Source: Drosophila miranda (taxonomy: Eukaryota; Arthropoda; Insecta; Diptera; Drosophilidae). From it: a DNA stretch of 64,000 bases. Each line of letters begins with the position of its first letter. The first letter of the stretch is position 1. The DNA lies in contig NC_046675.1 of the NCBI RefSeq assembly GCF_003369915.1, forward strand, positions 30,442,001-30,506,000. Reading direction: 5' to 3'. This document shows positions 13,801-23,168 of this stretch, piece after piece. The translations under genes were made by a program, and so were the position numbers. Under the pieces are notes generated by a model, which had not been told where the DNA came from, did not search any database, and was given only the letters and a program-made list of their open reading frames with translations.

Positions 13801-16800
13801 TAAATTTTGATTTTTGTTATTGTTTATTCTTTTAGCTAGCTAGCTTTTTGCATAAATGTTTTTGTATATTGTTTGGTTTGAAAATGTGAATATTATATCC
13901 ACTGGAATCTAATATTGTGTATAATAAAGGCATGTTTCGTAGTTTAGAAACAAAACGAAGCACAACAAACAAAAAGAGCAAAGTAAGGCAAAAGAGGTTC
14001 AGATTTCCCTGCTTGCTTCCCTGTGAAGCAGTTTAAGCCTCGTTTAAGCAGTGTTTTGAAGAGCTTTCCAGTGAGTGCAGAACCAGCGCTCTCTCTTCTG
14101 TGTTCTCAGAGAGTAAGAACTCATGATTGCGTGAGTGTCATCTCAACTACGACTCATACGTCACAATCAATGCACTCTCAAGCTTCCTCTCTCTCTCTCA
14201 CTCTAGGCACTGCGAAAATGAGAACTTTGCACCTCTTAAGCCCCAATTGCTCTTTGTATCATGAATCACATCATGATTCTGCACACAGTATTCACATTTT
14301 TGTACCAACATCCCCAGAGTTTAAGCCAGACACTCGACTAATCTGTGAAAACATTACTTTTTTCTATTGCCATTTCCTAACTCATGCCAAAAACAAATAC
14401 ACCTTGTTGCCGTTGTGTGTGTGTGTACATTAATACAATGCCCGTGCTAACACCTTGCCACGCCCTTGCGCTGCCTTGAATCCCGCCTTGCTGCTACGCC
14501 CTACGCCTACGACCGAAGGTTGCCAGAAAACTTGTGCTCATGGAAGGAGATCTGGAGCGTTCCGAGGAAAAAGTTGAGCTCAGCGAAAGGTTTGTCCAAT
14601 GCCCCACACAGCCACAGCGCCTCTACTCTATCTATCTTCGATGTTTCTGTTTACTAACTGCATTTCGTTAAATATAATACACATTTTTCTTGGGTTTTAT
14701 TTTGTGCGCAATCTATGCCAGCGATGGACAAATATTTATTTATAATTTCCATAGTTTATAAATAAATGCCAAAAAAGTGAAATCCGACGTCTGGAGATGA
14801 TGTCGGTCCGGTCCAAAAACAATTGTTATGATTATAAAAATATTTGCCAGACCTTGGCAACATGATTTGACGCTTTTTTGCGGAATCTCTTGGTCATCCA
14901 TCCATCGGTGGATCGCCTCCAGTCGGAGACACAGGCGACAGCCACAAGACTATTTTCGAAAGTGAAGTGTTGCTGCTGGAGTCTGGCATAAATTGCGCGC
15001 ACAAAAAGAAAACCTTTATATTTAACAATTGCATGAGTTGTTCTTCTCTTTTTCCGCCACTTGATTGTTTTGTCACATTTTTGTAATAAACATTACGTTT
15101 CTTGTCCAACAGCAAAATTGTGGAGCTTGAGGAAGAGCTGCGCGTGGTTGGTAACAACCTGAAGTCCCTGGAAGTCTCTGAGGAGAAGGTCAGTATCTCT
15201 TGTTGTCTTACATATACTCTCATTTGGAATATACCTAATGAAAATCATTTAACTCAATCTTTCTTAAATATCTATATTGAATTTTCCCCATCCCGAAATA
15301 CTCAAAAAACTCCCCCCGAAATGTACAACAACAACAACGAAAACGATATAAAAAAAAAAACAAAAATAGGCCAACCAACGCGAGGAAGAATACAAGAACC
15401 AAATCAAGACCCTGAACACTCGTCTAAAGGAGGTAGATATCAAGCAAGAAGAAAAGCCTTTGCATCAAAAAGTGGCCAAAAAGCAAAGAAGATTTCCCAG
15501 ATCCCAGATCAAAACGAGTGCCCCAAACCAGCGGCTATATACATCTCTTTTGTTGTTGTTTCTCGTTTTTGTTTGATTTATACCATATAATGTTTATAGG
15601 GAGGGGTGCCTCAGACAGCCAACCCCCTCCCAAAAAGAAAGATCTTCTGAAGGAACTCTTGTACTGCGCAGAGTTTTCGAATCTTTCATTTCGTTGTTGT
15701 ACTAATAATTCTTATAAAATGTCTACCGACATGATATTTACAGAACAATCAATTTTATATATTTTATTGATATTCTTTACTAATTTATATTTTCTTTTAT
15801 TTCTTTGTTTCATATTATTGTTTTTCTGTTAAATGTTGCTGCTAAAAAAACAATCTCTAATTTGCGCACCTGCTGGATGTTTACCAACACTGACCACTGA
15901 TTTGTTCCTTGCATGAATATTGTTTCATTTGTTTAATTTCTGTTGAACAAAAACTGCTTTTAATAAACGCTTACCAACACTGAACGCCAGGCCACACAAA
16001 AAGAGGAGACCTTTGAAACGCAAATCAAGGTCTTGGATCATTCTCTGAAAGAGGTATTATGCAGAGTCGAAATATATCTGATATGTGAACATATCTGGTG
16101 TTGGTGAAACCGCTTTAAAACTAAGACTAACTCTAGACTAAGACTAAGCTTAAAACTGAAAGAAACAAACAACAAAAAAAAAGAAAATATTGAATTGCAC
16201 AAATCGTTATTCTCAATTTTAAATTTATTGTACATATTCGTCAATTCGACATTTAATATTTTCTTTTTTATACAAAAAAAAAAAAAACAAAAACAAAAAT
16301 AAGCACTTTGGAAAAATACAACAAATGGCAAATAAAATGATGAAAATTATAGAAATTATAGATCAATATCGTTATACCACTATATACGATATAGCGTACA
16401 TCCATGGGCAAGTATTTCTGTCGTGTCATCCCTCTCGCAAGACGTGTGTGTGTACATTTGTTCAAAATTGAAAACAACTTTTTGTGCAACAAAGGAAAAT
16501 GTGTTTTCCAGCACTGATACTTCCAGCTTTCTACTGCTTGTTGTAGTAGTAGTAACTGATGATCAATAGAACCGAACCACTCACAACTCGATTAATTGTC
16601 ACTGACTTACAACACTAGTCGTGGTTATGCAACACTCTGTTCTCCTTCTACTGCTTGGATAGTGGCGGCAAGTAGAAGGGTTACTTCCACTCCACTGCTT
16701 GGTTAGTAGTCATCAATGGTCTTGCAACACTGTTTCCCAACACTGTAATTCCACCAATGAGAACGTTTTTCCAACACTATTCTTACACACTTCTACTGCC

Positions 16801-19800
16801 TGATTAGTAGCCTCAAATTAAATGCAAATCAAAATTAATTAAAAACAAAAGATATCTAATTTCGGTAGATATTTTATATACCCCCCAAAAAACACAAACA
16901 CAGACACACACACACACACAGAAAACCCAAAATGTACGTGACATGAAATTGATCTATTATTTTATAAAAACTATAAACCATAATTTGTTGTATTTCTCCC
17001 GACGTCTAGGCACGCGTCAATCAGAAATATTACGAACAGGAGCTCATACAGTTCAAATTAAATGTAGAAACTGTAAGTCGCGCCGAAAGAACCGATGAAT
17101 CGATGAGCGTAGATATTCTAGAGATTCTTCTAGATTTAAATAATCTTAACAGCATTTTCAGTTTCACTTATTCTTTTTTCCAAGCAGTGACTGCGTAGCC
17201 TCCTCTACCAGTAATGTAATGTAAAAACTTCCCTTAATGATAATTTAATTTGTCTGATTTAGGTTTTGTCTAAAAAACCCTAAATAGTACTCGTACAAAA
17301 GCGTCAACAGTTTGTAAGCATTTTAGTCGAATAAAAAACGAGAGATTTTTTAAGTGTTAACTGAATGAAGTTTAATTTGATGTTTGTTTAACTTTTAGTT
17401 CTATCAATTGTTTCACTAATTTCACCAAATCATTTCTTATATCTTGACTAATGTTCATTTCTTCATCTACATTTGTTAAGTAAGTTTTTCTGCTGGTTTT
17501 GGTAGCATATTTGGGAAGCTTTCTTGGCTTTAAATTCAATCAAAATTCTGTCTGCGTTGCGCTGTGAATGACAGTGTGGGGCACAGAATTTGATTAGTCT
17601 GCCAGGGATGGATCAAAGGGATATTTCGGTTACCCTTTAATCCATGCCGGCAAGCCACTTTTTGTTGCTTCTTTCCCCCCAATGAATTTGTAACCTTTTA
17701 CTAATATATGACTTTAATTTTCCCTCCTTCCCAAACAAAAGGCTGAGGCTCGCGCTGAGTTCGCTGAACGTTCCGTTCAGAAATTGCAGAAGGAAGTCGA
17801 CAGGCTCGAAGGTATGTCCGTCAAAGAATTTATCAATATTTTACTGAGGCTCTAAGAGAACTTGGCCACGGAAATAAAAACCAGTTGAATATTTCCAAAA
17901 CTTGTGTAGCAGTATTTCAAAAATTAAAGTACAACGATTATATTAGTTAATTTGAAATTTATGAAATATGTTAGTTCTTTATTACTTATAAGTAGGATCA
18001 AAATTAATTTCCTTACTCCAAATCCAGTACCAATTGTGTTCTATAGTGAAAGTTTTAGTGTACCACACCTTGAGATATTATTTTCCTTTTATTTGCAAAA
18101 AACATTCCTTAATTTATTTGTATTTTTTATTTATTTTTCATATATTATTTGTTGTTAATGTTGTGCTTAACAAAAACAATACAACTTGCGCTGCTTGTAC
18201 CCTCGCTCGCTCGCTCGATCGCTAAATTTTGTTGTAAAACCTGCCTGCATGCACCGTCCAATCCCCAACAACAACAAAAACGAACAGATGACTTGCTGAA
18301 TGAGCGCGGAAAGAACAAACTGCTGCAGGAGGAAATGGAGAACACTTTACATGACATACAGAACATGTAAAACCATATAATTTGCTTGTGTAAATTAACT
18401 AAACTGCCTGCTTTGACGTCAAAACTATATACACACCACAACCACAACCAGCCACCACCACCCCCCAACAAAACTGGCGCTTTCCATATTTAAATCTAGA
18501 AAAGGAAAACAAAACACATTTACACCCCTTCCAAAAGCATAACTTGAGACAAGACAAGACACCCAGGACGCCAAGTGTCTTCCATTTGCAGAGTGAACGC
18601 CATCTTTCCGAAGAACTCTGGAGAAAAACAAAAGCAAACAAAAAAGAAAACGAAAGAAAATTAAAAATTATTAGGGTTAAATAATGACCACGAAAGAAGC
18701 AAAAAACAAGACATTCTTCCCGTAGCAAGCGCATTCCAATTTTCAAATTCCAAAAAGGACGAGCACGCACACGCACGCGTCGCTGTGACTGGCAGCTAGC
18801 GTTCCAATCAAAATTTATCGATATCGCCTTTACAACACTGTTGCAATATTTAGTGCCCCTATTCGTTTCGACAAACGAGAGATAAACGTAGATGTTTTAT
18901 TCATTAATTTACACTTGCTTTTGCTACCCCTTTTACCCTTTTACATTGTTTTGTTTTGTGTATTACGATTAAAATCGACAAATCGAGATGACAACTTGGA
19001 CAAGACAACAAAATGCATTGCCGCCTTCTTCTTAGTTTATGTGTATTTTTTATTTTAAATAGAGAGACAAACAAAACGCTGTTATTTATATTTAAAGAAA
19101 GTGAAGTACATTCTATATGCTAAAAAAGAAACTTTGTATTTTTGTCGCCAGCGCTTAACTGTATTAATATTTACAATACATATATGCTAATGTTTATACA
19201 TTGTTTATACATTATTTAAACAAATTGTCGTGTTTGCAAAACGTTGTGTAATATTTGCCTACTTTTAAGTTTGCCGCCACGCCTACCACACACACACACA
19301 CACACACACACCCCCACCACCACCACCCAAAAACACACACACACTACTATAATTACAATTAAAATTATTTCGACAAATTTAAAAAAAAAAACAACTTTTA
19401 AGCGAGACAAAACACACAGCCAGCGCACATCCATTCCAATTGCAATTTGCGTTTGCCGATTTTCCGGTTGCGCCTATCTTTTATTTGAAAAATAAAACAA
19501 CAAAAACAAAAAAACAAAAATCCTTCTGCATATATCCCATATCCGAACTGGGTAGAAATTGGGGGCCCTCACAAAAAGGATGGCATTAAAAAAACACTTT
19601 TAATTCGATTTACTTACGATTTACATAAATTAATTATTTATATTTTAATATACCTATGCATACACATACACATACACATATACTATACAAAAACAAATAC
19701 AAATAAAGTATTTTTCAAGAAAATGTATGAACTAACCCCAAGAATCGTCGTGCCATCGTCCATCGTTGAGTGTCCTCCTCTGTCGATCCCCCCGAAAACC

Positions 19801-22800
19801 CCAATCGGCCACTAAAGGGTCCCTCGCTCGCGATCTCTGACTCTGTGACTCTGCTCTAATCCGAATTTCTACTTTCGCTGATGCCGCCCCGCGTCAACCA
19901 CTAACCAATGAACCACTAAACCACACCTGAACCTGAACCACACCCAACCAATCGGTCAACTGTCAGACGAGACGATCGTCGAGAAAGAGCACTATGCCCT
20001 CATTGGCGACAGCCTGGACTGGACCTTCGTTGAGTTGATGGGCATGCCGCCCTTCTACAACGATCGCTACCCGAAACCACCAACGCCCGAGCTTACCGAG
20101 GAGGATCTGGCCCGCATTGCGGAGGCCGAGGCCAAGGCCCAGGCCGATGCGGAGGCCAAGGCGCAGGCCGCGGAGGCCAAGGCTCAGGCCGCTGCAGCTC
20201 TGGCTGAAGCACTGGCTGCAGGCGTGGATCCGGCCACCTTGGATCCGGCCCTCGTCGAGGCTGCAACAGCCGGAGAGGAGCCAGTGCCGATCAAGATACC
20301 AACACCGCCGCCCAAGGAGCCCACTCCTCCACCACCACCGCCGCCACCATTCGAGTACTCGATCGATTTGCCCCCAGAGGGTGCTGAGGTCCCGTATGTG
20401 AAGAATGCCGAGCCGGGCGATATGCTGCCCCCCGTGGAGGGTGCCCCCGAGGGAGAAGCTGCTGCTGTTCCACCCGTTGAGGGGGAAGCTGCACCTGCGG
20501 CAGCTCCAGCTGAAGGGGAGGCTGCTGCTCCCGCTGCAGCTCCAGCTGAAGGCGAAGCGGCACCTGTTGCAGCCCCTGCTGAAGGAGAGGCCGCCGCTGC
20601 ACCACCAGCAGCCGAAGCTGCACCACCGCCACCAGCCGCTGCCGAAGCAGCACCTGCCGCTGCCGAAGCCGCACCTACCGCTGAGGCACCACCTGCCTAA
20701 AGAAGCCATAAGCAAACCCTGATATGTTGTTTGTACTCTATAGTGATGAAAATAGATCAAGGATCTCTAGAAGGATCTCGTCGCCGTTAATGAACTGGCC
20801 AATGTGTCTTTCCTTTCCGACTCTCACTAACATGCACCGCCTGCCTCCTGTGCGCCTCCTTCGCTCCGCTCCGCCTCCCCTCCCACTCCCCCCCACTGAT
20901 TACACAACTTGATCGAAGTTTAATTTTTAGTTTTCTCGATTCTACTGCCTCCTTTTCACGCTTTATTTTTCCACCACGCTTTCTCTCTCTCTCGACGCTC
21001 TCTCTGTCCTCCATCGATATCTCGCACTACTCCATCGCTTGTATTGCTTTTCTCACAAACCATAAACCACATCGCGTGCCGACGACGATCGACATCTGCG
21101 ACAGATGACATGATCGTTGAGAAAGAACGCTACTGCCTGATCAACGACAGCCTCGACGAAGCCTTCGTGGATGTGATTGTGGGCCTGGAGCCCTTCTGGA
21201 ACCCGCGTAATCCCAAGCCGCCCACGCCCGAGCTCACCGAGGAGGATCTGGCCCGCATTGCCGAAGCGAAAGCAGCGGCGGAGGCCAAGGCCGAAGCCGA
21301 GGCCGCCGAGCAGGCCGAGCGTGTGGCTGCGGCAGTGGCTGCTGCCCTGGCTGCGGGCATCGATCCGGCGACCTTGGTCGTCGAGGGTGCACCCGGAGAG
21401 CCGCCCGTGCCCATCAAGATACCAACACCACCGCCCAAGGAGCCCACTCCTCCACCACCACCGCCGCCACCATTCGAGTACTCGATCGATTTGCCCCCAG
21501 AGGGTGCCGAGGTCCCGTATGTCAAGAACTACGAGCCACCACCACCGGGATCGGAGCCAGAGCCCGTGCCAGCTGCCGAGGGAGAGGCTGCCGCCGCTGC
21601 CCCGCCGGCCGAGGGAGAAGCGCCTGCCGCACCGGCTGAGGGTGCAGCCCCACCACCTGCCGATGGAGCAGCACCACCCGCTGAGGGTGCTGCCCCCGCC
21701 GAAGGAGCTGCTCCGGCGGCTGAGGGAGCTGCACCCGCTGCCGAGGCTGCGCCTGCTGCTGCTGAGGCTGCACCTGCCGCCGAAGCTGCACCCGCTGCCG
21801 AGGCTGCCCCTGCCGCCGAGGCTGCTCCCGCGGAAGCACCACCAGCCTAAGCCGACCATTGCGACCCCGATGCTAGTCCCCAACAGAATCTGCTGCGCAA
21901 AACCAAAGACACAACAGCTGCTACAAAATGCTGCCCTGCTTTTATACACCTAATTTTGAGCACGTTTTTGGATACATCTTTAATTAAAAATTTCATTTAA
22001 TCGAAGCATTGCAAAAACAAAAAGCCGCTCTTTAGCCACTGCTTTATTTTATTTGTTTGCCGTTTACCGTTTATCGTTTTGATTTCCAAAAATTAACAGC
22101 TAGCCACGCGCACTGCCTTGCCGATGCGTACAACAATGCTGCCGCCAAGCAGTTCCAGCGCTGCATTTTTATTTATTTTGAACCCAAACATGAGGTAATT
22201 ATGGTTTTATTTGTGCAGATTTAGTCCTCCAACCCCCCTCCAACCAGGTGTCAGTTTTTGTCAGGTCTTTGTCCCACATTGAGTGTAATTTGTATTTGTT
22301 TTATATATTTTTATTAACTTGTGTTCTTTATTCTTGCGTTCTTTTATGATTTTTCAATCACTTCAACGAACAGACGACCTTGTCCTGGAGAAGGAGCGCT
22401 ACAAGGATATTGGAGACGATCTCGACACCGCCTTCGTCGAGCTCATCCTCAAGGAATAAGCGTACCGACCACGGACGACGACCTCCTCCAGCGCAGCGTG
22501 AAATCTTTCGACACTTCACCAACACCGACACCGACACCACACATCTTTCGATTGTTTTTACTGTAGCATAGCCATAGGCGCACTGTAGTATTCCGTAGCC
22601 GTTGTTATCGGTAGCTGTACTTTTGATTTCTGTGCGTGCGTGTGTAACATATTTTGTTTGTGTAGATTGATTTTGCCTGACGATGACGATGAGGAAACAT
22701 TAAAACTATTGTGTATCTGTTTAACTCAAACATTTTTATTTATTATTTGTATCCAAAACTAAGCAATAAAGCAATCAACCGTAAAAATATATTAACCTTT

Positions 22801-22925
22801 TGGCATTGATTTCATTCGATTCTTGTGCCGCTGCTCAATCGATCACAGATGAGGTTAGCAAAGGTAAGGAACAGTACAAAACTATTGCCCAGGAACTGGA
22901 GTATGCCGATCTTCACAGCTACTAA
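352..22925 (+). CDS. Tm1: Tropomyosin 1 (Tm1) locus, multi-isoform
   Basis: Actin-binding parallel coiled-coil protein of thin filaments and the cytoskeleton. The joined common exons give an uninterrupted heptad pattern that I recognise as Drosophila Tm1, and every junction keeps phase. Coding exons read: atypical head (to 1836), cytoskeletal head 4764-4907, 8577-8710, either 8887-9004 or 10269-10386, either 13561-13631 or 14519-14589, 15113-15188, one of 15370-15432, 15991-16053 or 17010-17072, 17742-17811, then one of five last exons (18288-18370, 19967-20700, 21105-21850, 22374-22459, 22849-22925). The cytoskeletal head with the 22374 end gives 253 aa. The muscle N-terminus typical of the family was not found and is presumably upstream of the window. 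Which combinations are used in which tissue cannot be read from the sequence; muscle, flight-muscle and germline roles are known for the family. Confidence 0.95.
1837..4763 (+). other. Tm1 intron and cytoskeletal promoter region
   Basis: No coding exon seen. It holds a GA run (2838-2860), many CTCTC stretches, and an imperfect direct repeat: CACCAGTTNTCTCTGTC at 3868 and 4222, each followed by CGCTTCNAAAGGCATG at 3901 and 4267. The repeat lies upstream of the cytoskeletal start at 4764 and may be duplicated promoter sequence. Confidence 0.5.
4764..4907 (+). CDS. Tm1: Tm1 cytoskeletal first coding exon
   Basis: ATG at 4764 opens a 48-codon exon beginning [20 protein letters not shown], the head of the short non-muscle Tm1 isoform. 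It ends at GAA|GTAAGC in phase 0 and joins the common exon at 8577. It replaces the 80-residue muscle N-terminus, so the product is about 250 aa and lacks the usual N-terminal actin-overlap sequence. The 5' UTR is AT- and GT-rich. Confidence 0.93.
7077..7202. repeat. 126-nt nested inverted repeat in Tm1 intron
   Basis: The outer arms 7082-7096 and 7182-7196 are complementary over CACTGGCTAAACGAG apart from one end position, and GTAA/TTAC extends the ends (7077-7080, 7199-7202). Inner stems CTGATT (7104-7109) with AATCAG (7171-7176) and CACTCA (7126-7131) with TGAGTG (7155-7160) nest inside. It could be a folded intronic RNA or a small foldback transposon relic. Confidence 0.6.
8293..8406. repeat. 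Tandem duplication of about 60 nt upstream of Tm1 common exon
   Basis: Two imperfect copies (8293-8346 and 8354-8406) share TTTACCATACCAAAGATRGC at the start and AATTTATGTGTATTTCTT at the end, with a diverged middle. Each copy carries the motif complementary to 4961-4977. Confidence 0.8.
8577..8710 (+). CDS. Tm1: Tm1 common exon (starts [11 protein letters not shown])
   Basis: Acceptor TAG at 8574-8576 and donor CG|GTTAGT. It has 44 codons plus 2 nt of classic tropomyosin heptads and is used by every 5' head in the window. Its acceptor sits 170-280 nt downstream of two copies of a motif complementary to sequence just after the cytoskeletal donor (see findings). Confidence 0.95.
8887..9004 (+). 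CDS. Tm1: Tm1 mutually exclusive exon 4a
   Basis: 118-nt exon, acceptor TTAG|GATACG and donor GAG|GTATAG. It encodes the [15 protein letters not shown] segment typical of the muscle protein. Same length and phase as 10269-10386, so the two are alternatives for one slot. Confidence 0.93.
9005..10268 (+). other. Tm1 intron between exons 4a and 4b
   Basis: AT-rich, with dense CAACAA-type runs at 9810-10010. Nothing coding seen. Confidence 0.5.
10269..10386 (+). CDS. Tm1: Tm1 mutually exclusive exon 4b
   Basis: 118-nt exon homologous to 8887-9004, encoding [20 protein letters not shown] and ending in the same DADKKYDE-like heptads. The acceptor TAG follows an ATATAT run rather than a pyrimidine tract. 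The donor is GAG|GTGCAG, weaker than its neighbours, and the frame stays open for 94 codons past it (see findings). Confidence 0.9.
10387..10671 (+). other. In-frame Asn-rich extension of Tm1 exon 4b
   Basis: If the exon 4b donor is skipped, the reading frame continues to TGA at 10669-10671. It codes an Asn-rich, then Ser/Thr/His/Pro-rich tail of 94 residues. AAT/AAC runs rarely contain stops, so an open frame alone is weak evidence. Two compact hairpins follow the stop (10681-10693 and 10726-10747). No AATAAA is seen close by. Confidence 0.3.
10672..13560 (+). other. Tm1 intron after exon 4b
   Basis: Hairpins: CCTTTGCCAAAGG at 10681-10693, AACCCCCTT/GGAGGGGGTT at 10726-10747, and CTCCC/GGGAG near 11004-11018. 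The rest is AT-rich intron with scattered short frames that lack coding bias. Confidence 0.45.
13561..13631 (+). CDS. Tm1: Tm1 mutually exclusive exon 5a
   Basis: 71-nt exon encoding [20 protein letters not shown]. The acceptor has a poor pyrimidine tract (GAGAAAAG|GTTGCC); the donor is AA|GTACGT. Same length and phase as 14519-14589. Confidence 0.92.
14519..14589 (+). CDS. Tm1: Tm1 mutually exclusive exon 5b
   Basis: 71-nt exon encoding [20 protein letters not shown], acceptor CGAAG|GTTGCC and donor AAG|GTTTGT. It differs from 5a at many heptad surface positions while keeping the frame. With the next exon it gives Ser instead of Asn at the junction. Confidence 0.9.
15113..15188 (+). CDS. 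Tm1: Tm1 common exon ([13 protein letters not shown])
   Basis: 76-nt exon, acceptor CAACAG and donor AAG|GTCAGT. It is the most conserved part of tropomyosin and matches the family's ELEEELK(R)VV segment. Confidence 0.95.
15370..15432 (+). CDS. Tm1: Tm1 63-nt cassette 7a
   Basis: 21 codons, [20 protein letters not shown] plus E; acceptor ATAG and donor GAG|GTAGAT. This is the version in the standard muscle protein. If the donor is not used the frame runs on for 47 codons to TGA at 15574-15576. Confidence 0.93.
15991..16053 (+). CDS. Tm1: Tm1 63-nt cassette 7b
   Basis: 21 codons, starting [20 protein letters not shown], same phase and length as 7a. Acceptor CGCCAG and donor GAG|GTATTA. The acceptor lies inside a 13-mer that also occurs 90 nt upstream (15881 and 15971). 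Confidence 0.9.
16503..16812. repeat. Array of four hairpin-like motifs between Tm1 cassettes 7b and 7c
   Basis: A motif CYACTGCYTG occurs at 16531, 16648, 16692 and 16793, each followed within 1-10 nt by TAGTAG or a variant (16545, 16660 variant TAGTGG, 16704, 16805). CTACT and AGTAG can pair. CAACACT occurs between them at 16610, 16630, 16725, 16738 and 16772. It lies wholly in intron. Confidence 0.65.
17010..17072 (+). CDS. Tm1: Tm1 63-nt cassette 7c (or start of a terminal exon)
   Basis: 21 codons, starting [20 protein letters not shown], acceptor TCTAG and a near-consensus donor ACT|GTAAGT. It is divergent from 7a and 7b but keeps length and phase. The frame also stays open for 41 codons past the donor to TAG at 17196-17198, with an AATAAA at 17330, so it might act as a 3' terminal exon as well as a cassette. 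Confidence 0.75.
17742..17811 (+). CDS. Tm1: Tm1 common exon before the alternative 3' ends
   Basis: 70-nt exon encoding [20 protein letters not shown] then RLE, donor GAAG|GTATG in phase 1. All five downstream last exons begin with the two bases that complete an Asp codon. Confidence 0.95.
18288..18370 (+). CDS. Tm1: Tm1 alternative last exon 1
   Basis: Acceptor GAACAG after a CAACAA tract; 27 codons including stop, starting (D)[18 protein letters not shown] and ending in IQNM. It replaces the usual actin/troponin-binding C-terminus with a helix-prone, unrelated tail. This would fit a non-muscle or atypical isoform. The acceptor, phase and coiled-coil start support it; no transcript evidence can be given. 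Confidence 0.78.
18371..19966 (+). other. Tm1 region between last exons 1 and 2
   Basis: Presumed 3' UTR of last exon 1 and then intron. A CA run lies at 19289-19310. Nothing coding seen. Confidence 0.45.
19967..20700 (+). CDS. Tm1: Tm1 last exon 2: troponin-H type Ala/Pro-rich tail
   Basis: Acceptor GTCAG|ACGAG in phase 1; 243 residues plus stop. It starts with a normal tropomyosin end ([17 protein letters not shown]), then a linker with [15 protein letters not shown], a long Ala/Glu coil, a [17 protein letters not shown] segment, and Ala/Pro/Glu repeats of the form PAEGEAA. Known flies carry two such heavy tropomyosins (troponin-H 33 and 34) in indirect flight muscle, where the hydrophobic tail is reported to bind glutathione S-transferase. 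Paired with 21105-21850. Confidence 0.93.
20701..21104 (+). other. 3' UTR and intron between the two troponin-H exons
   Basis: CT-rich toward 20980-21010. Nothing coding seen. Confidence 0.45.
21105..21850 (+). CDS. Tm1: Tm1 last exon 3: second troponin-H type tail
   Basis: Acceptor ACAG|ATGAC in phase 1; 247 residues plus stop. It is homologous to 19967-20700: same tropomyosin-like start, same [13 protein letters not shown] motif, Ala/Glu coil, poly-Pro block and Ala/Pro/Glu-rich repeats, but the repeats differ in number and order. The block at 21409-21529 is nearly identical in DNA to 20285-20405, unlike the flanks, suggesting gene conversion. Confidence 0.93.
21851..22373 (+). other. 3' UTR and intron before Tm1 last exon 4
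   Basis: ATTAAA occurs at about 21980. Nothing coding seen. Confidence 0.4.
22374..22459 (+). CDS. Tm1: Tm1 last exon 4: standard muscle C-terminus
   Basis: Acceptor GAACAG|ACGACC; encodes (D)[18 protein letters not shown] ending VELILKE, the conserved C-terminus of the standard Tm1 muscle protein. A polyadenylation hexamer AATAAA is at 22765-22770. Confidence 0.95.
22765..22770 (+). terminator. Polyadenylation signal for Tm1 last exon 4
   Basis: AATAAA about 305 nt after the stop codon at 22459. Confidence 0.6.
22849..22925 (+). CDS. Tm1: Tm1 last exon 5: alternative C-terminus
   Basis: Acceptor ATCACAG|ATGAGG in phase 1; 25 codons with stop, encoding (D)[18 protein letters not shown] and ending DLHSY. 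AATAAA at 23163-23168 closes the locus. Its similarity in register to the tropomyosin end supports a real non-muscle-type last exon. Confidence 0.85.
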
Positions 22926-23162
22926 GCCAATCCAGATGACATGAAAGCAACCACAAGAACAACAGCAAATGCAGCCTGCGATCTACAAACAACAACACAA
23001 CACAAAAGGAAAATGGACTCTGAAAGCATTTCGACGTCCGCTATTCAAATTATATTTAGCATTACACTACAGACACTTCTTCAACTAAGCATTCCAGAAC
23101 AAATTTACATACAACACATAGATATAACAGCCTCTACTAAGAACTAAGACCGAAAGTGTTAC

Positions 23163-23168
23163 AATAAA
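23163..23168 (+). terminator. Polyadenylation signal, distal end of Tm1
   Basis: AATAAA about 240 nt after the stop at 22925, followed by a T-rich stretch. Confidence 0.65.

Noticed and set aside
20035-21953. Alternative frames over the Ala/Pro-rich Tm1 tails, both strands
   Set aside because: Repetitive GC-rich DNA keeps all frames open; only the frame in phase with the acceptor makes the tropomyosin start.
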